Source: Sphingomonas sp. JUb134
GTDB taxonomy: Bacteria > Pseudomonadota > Alphaproteobacteria > Sphingomonadales > Sphingomonadaceae
Reading direction: 5' to 3'
Length of the DNA stretch: 64,000 bases
NCBI RefSeq assembly: GCF_004341505.2
Contig: NZ_SLYP02000001.1
Location: 586,501 to 650,500 of the forward strand
How positions within the stretch are numbered: position 1 is the stretch's first letter; every line of letters starts with the position of its first letter. The translations under genes were made by a program, and so were the position numbers. A model generated the notes under the pieces. That model did no database searches and was not told where the DNA came from. It was given only the letters and a program-made list of their open reading frames with translations. Positions 58,769 through 64,000 of the stretch are shown here, in pieces.

Positions 58769-58861
58769 CGGCATCGGGCCGGGGCCGCGTCAGCGGTCCC
58801 GGCTTCACCCGCACCTTCGCGCCGGCCTTCGGGGCGGCGCTCTTGCTGCAAGGAGGCCGTC

Positions 58862-59086
58862 ATGCGCCGCCTGTTCCGCGTCATCGCCCGCCGCAACAAC
58901 CAGCCGGGCACGTTGTGCTGCATCCGCTGCGGCAAGCCGATCAACGACTTTTCCGACGATCAGATCGTCACCCACGATTATGTCCTGCACGGTTGCGCCG
59001 CCTTCGTGGTCGAGCATCGCGCCTGTGTAGACCGCCCGCTGTTCAGCGCGGCGGCGGCCCGGCGCTGGCGCGAAGCGCAGCGCTGA
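58862..59086 (+). CDS. Small zinc-ribbon-like protein of the element
   Basis: 74 residues. LCCIRCGKPINDFSDDQIVTHDYVLHGC has a C-x-x-C pair, His and a later Cys, a plausible zinc knuckle. The N- and C-termini are Arg rich. Conserved, from memory, next to the long ParB gene on such elements, but without a known function. It is 93 bp downstream of the ParB-like gene on the same strand. Confidence 0.6.
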   Translation: MRRLFRVIARRNNQPGTLCCIRCGKPINDFSDDQIVTHDYVLHGCAAFVVEHRACVDRPLFSAAAARRWREAQR

Positions 59087-59121
59087 TCCGCACAGCCTTT
59101 CGCAATCGGCCCCAAAAAATC

Positions 59122-59155
59122 GCGGCCGCGCCCCAATCGGGCGCGGCCGCTTTGT
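59122..59155 (+). terminator. Strong GC hairpin downstream of the small zinc-ribbon gene
   Basis: gcggccgcgccc at 59122-59133, loop caatc, then gggcgcggccgc at 59139-59150: a perfect 12-bp stem, with an A tract before it and tttgtcgttt after it. It should end transcription from the ParB-side operon before the retron. Confidence 0.7.
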
Positions 59156-59235
59156 CGTTTGAGTCTGCAGCTCGCCGGGGCTTGCCCGGCTCGCCACTTA
59201 CACTTGAAATTGTAAGTGCTTTGGACAACAACAGC

Positions 59236-59380
59236 CGCAGGCTTACAGGCAGAGTTGTTATCGCGCATCGCGATATAAGACACCGATGTTAGGCAGTGAT
59301 GCTTCCATCTACCCTTATTGCAGCATTTCCGCTGAGCGGACGATCTGATCGTACGCATAGGAGTGCCTGTAAGCCGCCTG
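59236..59380 (+). ncRNA. Retron msr-msd non-coding RNA (predicted)
   Basis: A 12-bp inverted repeat brackets the locus: ggcttacaggca (59240-59251) and tgcctgtaagcc (59364-59375), as the a1/a2 arms of a retron. Next to a1 is a perfect hairpin tatcgcgcatcgcgata (59259-59275) as in an msr, and the remaining ~85 bp, with several short stems, would be the msd. The reverse transcriptase begins at 59394, about 18 bp after a2, the usual layout. Exact ends and the branching G are not fixed. Confidence 0.72.
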
Positions 59381-59393
59381 TTAGGGGGGTGGG

Positions 59394-61136
59394 GTGTCGA
59401 GTCTGGCGAAACTACAAGCGGCAAAGTCGCTCGACGATCTAGCTGCGATCCTGGGATATAAGCCCGCCGCGCTTGCCTACCTGCTCTATCACCTCCCAGA
59501 CGCGCAGAAATATACCGCGTTCACGATCCCGAAGCGCGACGGCACGCCGAGGGCGATTCTTGCCCCGACGCCCAAGCTGAAGCTGCTGCAACGGCGTCTA
59601 GCCAATGTCCTCTACCTGGCGCTCGCCGACATCGACAAGGTGGGTTCACCGCGCCGGCAGCTCTCCCACGGCTTCGCCAAACATCTGTCCATCGTAACGA
59701 ACGCCGCGGTCCACAAACGGCGGCGCTACGTGCTGAATCTCGACATCAAGGATTTCTTCCCGTCGATCAATTTCGGCCGCGTGCGCGGTATGTTCATTAA
59801 GGACAAACGGTTCGCCCTCGATCCGAAAATCGCGACTTTGATCGCACAGATCGCCTGCCACGATCATGTCCTTCCCCAAGGAAGTCCCTGTTCCCCGGTC
59901 ATTTCAAATGTCGTCGGGCATCTACTGGACATCCGGCTCGTGCGCTTCGCCAAGGCGCAGAAATGCACCTACTCACGCTATGCCGACGACATCACCTTTT
60001 CCACGAACGCCAAGGCATTCCCTCCTGACATCGCCGCCCCGGTCGCAGGCTCGGAGCATGACTGGACACTCGGCGCCGCGCTCCTGAAGGAGATCGAAAA
60101 GGCCGGGTTTGAGGTAAATCCTACCAAGACTAGGATGCAATATCGCGGGTCACGACAGGTCGCCACCGGCTTGCTCGTCAACGAGAAGCCGAACGTCCGT
60201 CCCGAATACTACCGCACGGTGCGGGCCATGTGCTGGTCGCTGTTCAACAGCGGAACCTACTATCGGATGGTCCCTGCGGCGCTGGCGGGCGGCAAAGCAG
60301 GCGATCCCGATGTGCCGGAGCCGGCAACATCCCTCGCGCCGCTGCAAGGGATGCTCGGCCACGTCTATCATGTGCGCGATCAGGTCGATACGCGACCTTC
60401 CGCTGACAAAAAGAAGGACGCGACGGCCACGGCGACCCGTAAGCTCTACATCCGGTTTCTGTTCTACCGAAACTTCGTTGTGGCGCCCAAGCCCCTCATC
60501 ATCCCGGAGGGAAAGACGGATACCGTCTATCTGCGTGCGGCGATGGAGAAGCTCACTGCCTACCATCCCAGGCTGGGCGCGATGGACAAAGGCAAGTTTA
60601 AACCCGCACTCAAGTTCATGAAGTTCTCCAGCACGATCCATGACGTGTTGCAGCTCGGGAATGGCGCAGGCGATCTTTTCCACTTTATCCGCCGCTACCC
60701 TGACGCCCTCAAGCGTTACCGACATCGCCCGCTGCCCAACCCCATCATCGTGCTCATCGACAATGACGACGGAGCGAAAGAGATTTTTGGTGCCGCCAAG
60801 GGCCTCGGCGCCGCGCATATAGCTCGGACCTCCACGGACCCATTCTATCGGCTCGCACCCAATCTTTATCTTATCAAAACACCGGAAATCGGTGCGCAAG
60901 GCATAAGTTGCATTGAGGACTTGTTCGATCCCGCGCTTTTGAAAACCGTCATTGATGGTAAGGTGTTCGACCCCAACAAGAAGCACGGAGAGGCCGGGAA
61001 ATACGGCAAAGCCAGGTTCGCCGAGAAGGTTGTGCAGCCGCAGAAGGACACGATCGATTTCTCGAAATTTGCCGGGTTACTCGACCGGATCGTGGCTGCG
61101 CTCGACGATTACGTTGCCAATCCGCCGCCACCCTGA
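59394..61136 (+). CDS. Retron reverse transcriptase fused to a TOPRIM-like domain
   Basis: 580 residues, GTG start at 59394 with AGGGGGG upstream. RT domain (about 1-285): LNLDIKDFFPSI, PQGSPCSPVISN, YSRYADDITFS with the catalytic YADD (196-199), and QVATGLLVN, the retron-type VTG motif. The C-terminal part (about 360-580) resembles a TOPRIM nuclease: PLIIPEGKTDTVYL with Glu372, and IIVLIDNDDGAKEIFGA with Asp456-459. RT-TOPRIM fusions are classed as type I-C retrons, which act in phage defence. An msr-msd locus lies just upstream. Confidence 0.88.
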   Translation: MSSLAKLQAAKSLDDLAAILGYKPAALAYLLYHLPDAQKYTAFTIPKRDGTPRAILAPTPKLKLLQRRLANVLYLALADIDKVGSPRRQLSHGFAKHLSIVTNAAVHKRRRYVLNLDIKDFFPSINFGRVRGMFIKDKRFALDPKIATLIAQIACHDHVLPQGSPCSPVISNVVGHLLDIRLVRFAKAQKCTYSRYADDITFSTNAKAFPPDIAAPVAGSEHDWTLGAALLKEIEKAGFEVNPTKTRMQYRGSRQVATGLLVNEKPNVRPEYYRTVRAMCWSLFNSGTYYRMVPAALAGGKAGDPDVPEPATSLAPLQGMLGHVYHVRDQVDTRPSADKKKDATATATRKLYIRFLFYRNFVVAPKPLIIPEGKTDTVYLRAAMEKLTAYHPRLGAMDKGKFKPALKFMKFSSTIHDVLQLGNGAGDLFHFIRRYPDALKRYRHRPLPNPIIVLIDNDDGAKEIFGAAKGLGAAHIARTSTDPFYRLAPNLYLIKTPEIGAQGISCIEDLFDPALLKTVIDGKVFDPNKKHGEAGKYGKARFAEKVVQPQKDTIDFSKFAGLLDRIVAALDDYVANPPPP

Positions 61137-61141
61137 AGGGA

Positions 61142-61942
61142 TCAGGTACGCGGTGGCATCATAGAGGTATCGAGCCTGCGATGGATCAGCGATACGAGCG
61201 TCAGCAGATCCTCGGCGTCGGTCTTGGTCATCGGCCAGTGGATGCGCGCCTCGTGGGCAGTTGGGTTGCGGAACATGCCGAAGACGCCTTTGACGAGATT
61301 GGCGAAGCCGCTCTGCTCGCTGCGCTCGCTGACCGTGCTTCGCGGATTGATCGCCAGCATCGGCGGCTCGCCGCCGAGCACGCGGTCTACCAGCGTCCCC
61401 CCGTCATCGGTGAGGCCAGTCCGCACGCGCATCTTGTCGGCGATGCTTTTCACCGCTTCCTGGACCGCATGGAAATAGTCGTCGGCCAGCAGTTCGGCCC
61501 GGCAGAAGCGCAGCACGTCGGCATGGACGCCGCGCGTCTCCAGATCGGTGCGCAGTTCCTTCGCCCGGCGCTGCGCTTCCGGCAGCGTCGTCGCCTGTTC
61601 GACCGCTTCGATCTTCCCGGCCTCGCTGACCACAAGGCCGGCGAAGGCGAGTGCCTGGTTGAGACTGGCACGCATCGGCTCGTAGCGATGCGGCTCGCGG
61701 CTGTATCGCGCAGGACGCATCGCATGGCGGATGAAGCCGAGGATGCGGGTGCGGTCCTGCCGCGCGTTCTGGCTTTCGGCGAAGGCGTTGTAGATGCGGT
61801 GCCGCTTGGTCATCTCGCCGGGATCGGCCATTTGACAGGTCGCGATCAGCATCGCGATCTCGGTTCCTTTCAGCCCGGTTTCCGTATCGCCAAGCGCACC
61901 GGCTATGGCTTCGAGCTGATCCTGCGAAAACAATTTCGTCAC
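61142..61942 (-). CDS. TIGR02391 (Ymh-type) family protein
   Basis: 266 residues from a GTG at 61940-61942 with GGGGGAAGG upstream; the frame is open further upstream but without conserved sequence. The start TKLFSQDQLEAIAGALGDTETGLKGTEI and the C-terminal block FANLVKGVFGMFRNPTAHEARIHWPMTKTDAEDLLTLVSLIHRRLD are typical of TIGR02391. The R-N-P-x-x-H motif suggests a HEPN-like RNase fold. The family is often found near defence genes and restriction systems. It is convergent with the retron gene, with 5 bp between the stops. Confidence 0.82.
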   Translation of the reverse strand: MTKLFSQDQLEAIAGALGDTETGLKGTEIAMLIATCQMADPGEMTKRHRIYNAFAESQNARQDRTRILGFIRHAMRPARYSREPHRYEPMRASLNQALAFAGLVVSEAGKIEAVEQATTLPEAQRRAKELRTDLETRGVHADVLRFCRAELLADDYFHAVQEAVKSIADKMRVRTGLTDDGGTLVDRVLGGEPPMLAINPRSTVSERSEQSGFANLVKGVFGMFRNPTAHEARIHWPMTKTDAEDLLTLVSLIHRRLDTSMMPPRT

Positions 61943-62331
61943 GTCCTTCCCCCGAATCCTCACGTCCCCATGTGGCTGAAGCAGCCGCACCTTGGAACGT
62001 AGAATGAACATCGCGCAAGGCTGCTGGCGGGGTTGCCGACACAAACGGCAGGCATAGCGGAAATCTCATCCCTCGGAGCCGAGCGCCCCGGCGGCCTCTC
62101 AATGGCGTGATCTGACCGAGCGACGGCTTCGCCTCGATTGTCTTCGCAACGGCTATGGCCCGCTATTTTCCGCCGCGCGTGCCGCGCTTTGCATCGCGAA
62201 CCAAAATAACGGGCCGCCGCCATCCTCCGCTCACGCTGCGGCCGCTTTGCGGTGCGCGGCCAATCGCCCCCGGCCTGCCGATCACCATCGAGGCCGCGAA
62301 GGGCGTGGCCCGAAAGAACGGAGATTACGAC
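61943..62331. other. Intergenic region before DUF736, nothing recognised
   Basis: About 390 bp with no supported gene. Short GC dyads (cggcttcgcctcg, gcggccgctttgcggtgcgcggcc) occur. It must contain the divergent promoters of the TIGR02391 and DUF736 genes; AAAGAACGGAGA just before 62332 is the ribosome-binding region. Confidence 0.4.
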
Positions 62332-62631
62332 ATGGCTACGATCGGCACCTTCACCGCCAACAGCAAGGGCGAGTTCACCGGCGTCATCAAGACGCTCACT
62401 CTCAACACCAAGGTCATCTTCCGTCCGGTCGAGAAGGACGGCGAAAAGTCCCCCGACTTCCGCGTCAGCACCGCCGACATGGATATCGGCGCTGCCTGGA
62501 AGAAGACCAGCCGCGAAGGCCGCGAATACACCTCGGTCAAGCTGGACGATCCGAGCTTCCCGGCTCCCGTCTACGCCACGCTGTCCGAAACCGACACCGC
62601 CGGCCAATACGCCCTCATCTGGTCGCGCTGA
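62332..62631 (+). CDS. DUF736 family protein
   Basis: 99 residues from the ATG at 62332. MATIGTFTANSKGEFTGVIKTLTLNTKVIF, then SPDFRVSTADMDIGAAWKKTSREGREYTSVKLDDPSFPAPVYATL, is DUF736, a small protein found almost only on alphaproteobacterial plasmids and integrative conjugative elements. Its function is unknown; it is a good marker that the region is mobile. It is followed by a GC hairpin. Confidence 0.93.
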   Translation: MATIGTFTANSKGEFTGVIKTLTLNTKVIFRPVEKDGEKSPDFRVSTADMDIGAAWKKTSREGREYTSVKLDDPSFPAPVYATLSETDTAGQYALIWSR

Positions 62632-62640
62632 CCGGACGAC

Positions 62641-62664
62641 GCGCCCCGCCTTTCGGCGGGGCGC
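62641..62664 (+). terminator. Hairpin downstream of DUF736
   Basis: gcgccccgcctttcggcggggcgc is a perfect 10-bp stem with a tttc loop, 10 bp after the DUF736 stop, followed by cttcctc rather than a run of T. Confidence 0.6.
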
Positions 62665-62769
62665 CTTCCTCGATCAGACGGTCATTCGCACTTGCCGATG
62701 ACACGGCGTCAGGCTAGTTAAGAATCATTCGCAAAAGCGAAAGGGGCCAAGTCTAGGAAGGATCGACAC

Positions 62770-63165
62770 GTGACCCGCCATTTTTCGCCGCCCACACAGG
62801 ATGCGATCGCCGTTCCGGCGATGCTGGTTGATGCGGCGCGGTGCTGGCGGAATGCGCGGGACAGTGGAGCGTCGGTGCAGCCCCGCTTGGCGCACACGCT
62901 CGACGCCCATGACTGCACCATGCTCGCGCCGGTGCTCGACAGTCTATGCCTCTTCTATGAAACGGCGCTCGGCCGGCCGATGATCGTCGGCGAAGGACCG
63001 GGCCTGTCCGACGACGAGCATCTGCTGCTCGGCCTGGTCGATGGATCCAGCCCGCGCTGCCTCGACTGCCCTCAGAACGCGGCGAACGCGCTCGACTGCG
63101 CGCTCTGCTCGACACGGATCATGCTGGCGCTCACGCTCGGCCAGCCCGTGCGGACACTGCAATGA
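62770..63165 (+). CDS. Cys-rich protein of unknown function
   Basis: 131 residues, GTG start at 62770 with AGGAAGG upstream. The C-terminal region CLDCPQNAANALDCALCSTRIMLALTLG has four Cys in a C-x-x-C ... C-x-x-C pattern, a likely zinc or metal site. The rest is helical (AVPAMLVDAARCWRNARDS, LAPVLDSLCLFYETALG). No family recognised. Its stop overlaps the next start by 4 bp, so it is coupled to the PPOX-like gene. Confidence 0.7.
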   Translation: MTRHFSPPTQDAIAVPAMLVDAARCWRNARDSGASVQPRLAHTLDAHDCTMLAPVLDSLCLFYETALGRPMIVGEGPGLSDDEHLLLGLVDGSSPRCLDCPQNAANALDCALCSTRIMLALTLGQPVRTLQ

Positions 63166-64000
63166 GCGGCGCGGCGATCACCACCGTCGCCGAGCTGGAA
63201 AGCGTGATCGGCAGGACTCCGCCGCCGATGCACCTCAAGGTGATCGACCATCTCGATGTCGGCGCGCTGCGCTGGATCTCCGCATCGCAATTGATGTTCG
63301 CCGGCTTCGGCGATGGATCGGGCGTCGGCATCACACTGGCCGGCAGCGCGCCGGGCTTCGCCAGCGGCGATGCCCAGGAATTGCGCGTTCCGCTGGCGCT
63401 GCTCGACGATCCCGCTCTCGCGCAGCCGGGCGCGGCGTTCGGCGCGCTGTTCCTCCTCTCCGGCATCGGCGAGACGCTGCGCGTCAACGGCCGGGTCGCC
63501 GGCATCGACGCCGATCATGTCCGTGTCGCCGTGGACGAATGCTACGGTCATTGCGCCAAGGCGCTGATCCGGTCCGAACTATGGGCGGCGCAGCCGGCCC
63601 ACGCTCCTGACGATTCTGCCGCCTTCGTTGCCGCAAGCCGTTTCCTGGCGCTGGCGACGATCGGCGCGGAAGGCCGCGCCGATCTCAGCCCAAAGGGCGA
63701 TCCGGCCGGTTGCATGGCGCAGCTCGATGGGGACGTGCTGTGGTTCGCCGACCGGCCCGGCAACCGCCGCGTGGATAGCTTCCGCAACGTCGTCGAGCAG
63801 CCGAATATCGCGCTGGCGCTGCTGATCCCCGGCGCGAACCGGATCGCCGTCGTGCGGGGGCAAGCCCGTCTTACTACTGACGCGACGGCGCGCGAGCGCT
63901 TCACCGTCAAGGACAAGACTCCGCTGCTGGCGATCGGCGTGGAGATCGAGACGCTCGACCTGCGCGAAAGCCCGGCGCTGGCCCGCGCGCGACTCTTTCC
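63162..64000 (+). CDS. PPOX-type flavin-dependent pyridoxamine oxidase-like protein (partial)
   Basis: ATG at 63162, open to the window edge (279 codons seen). The second half is a pyridoxamine 5'-phosphate oxidase-like split barrel: ATIGAEGRADLSPKGDPAG, VLWFADRPGNRRVDSFRNVVEQPNIALALLIPG and GQARLTTDATARERF. SPKGDP and FADRPGNRR are typical of FMN-dependent members (MSMEG_1061-like). The N-terminal 110 residues are a separate beta-rich region (LDVGALRWISASQLMFAGFGDGSGVGITLAG). The C-terminal end is beyond the window. It is coupled to the Cys-rich gene. Confidence 0.75.
   Translation, partial: MSGAAITTVAELESVIGRTPPPMHLKVIDHLDVGALRWISASQLMFAGFGDGSGVGITLAGSAPGFASGDAQELRVPLALLDDPALAQPGAAFGALFLLSGIGETLRVNGRVAGIDADHVRVAVDECYGHCAKALIRSELWAAQPAHAPDDSAAFVAASRFLALATIGAEGRADLSPKGDPAGCMAQLDGDVLWFADRPGNRRVDSFRNVVEQPNIALALLIPGANRIAVVRGQARLTTDATARERFTVKDKTPLLAIGVEIETLDLRESPALARARLF

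Overview
The window is high-GC chromosomal DNA from an alphaproteobacterium, most likely Sphingomonas or a close relative. The signs are a carotenoid hydroxylase (crtZ), an etfBA pair with a 4-bp overlap, a class I lysyl-tRNA synthetase, a metX-metW operon, COQ9, a DUF736 protein on an integrated element, and dense GC-rich palindromic intergenic repeats. The assignment rests on gene content and family recognition, not on a database search.

Bases 1-13600 are ordinary housekeeping DNA: a helicase fragment, a bestrophin, lysK, nhaA, acyP, etfBA with a PhyH-type dioxygenase, sucC, crtZ, prs and a large secreted protein. Bases 13755-18983 hold one DUF4209-like gene broken by three nested insertion sequences: an IS5-type element in the gene, an IS110/IS1111-type element inside the IS5, and an IS630-type element in the IS5 target duplication. 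Removing all three and one target duplication restores an open frame of about 620 codons.

Bases 19200-43100 return to core functions: an L,D-transpeptidase/lipoprotein pair behind three 20-bp dyad repeats, gltX, a TonB protein, a ribD-ribE-ribB-ribH operon (the RibB carries a GTP cyclohydrolase-like tail without zinc ligands), COQ9, feoAB behind a Fur-like box, ssb, a second identical IS630 copy exactly at the metW stop codon, a metX-GNAT-metW operon, recQ, an ATP-dependent DNA ligase and an S41 protease. Two repeat families (called A and B here) recur, often in the order A then B.

Bases 43100-48400 contain two toxin-antitoxin loci (YefM-YoeB, and a Panacea/SocA protein with an unrecognised partner), a YedK-like SRAP protein, a stress protein behind a possible EcfG promoter, and an intact and a decayed copy of a DUF4019 gene. 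thiC (48365-50362, TPP riboswitch upstream) carries an in-frame palindromic repeat near its C-terminus.

At 50611-50652 a tRNA-Arg gene is cut in its anticodon arm; a complete tRNA-Arg(CCG) follows at 50820. This looks like the left edge of an integrative element that runs off the window. Its cargo is defence-like: an AAA ATPase with a subtilisin-type protease, a nucleotidyltransferase with a DUF6602/PD-(D/E)XK-like protein, and a retron whose reverse transcriptase is fused to a TOPRIM-like domain with a recognisable msr-msd locus upstream. ParB-like, DUF736 and PPOX-type genes look like element backbone.
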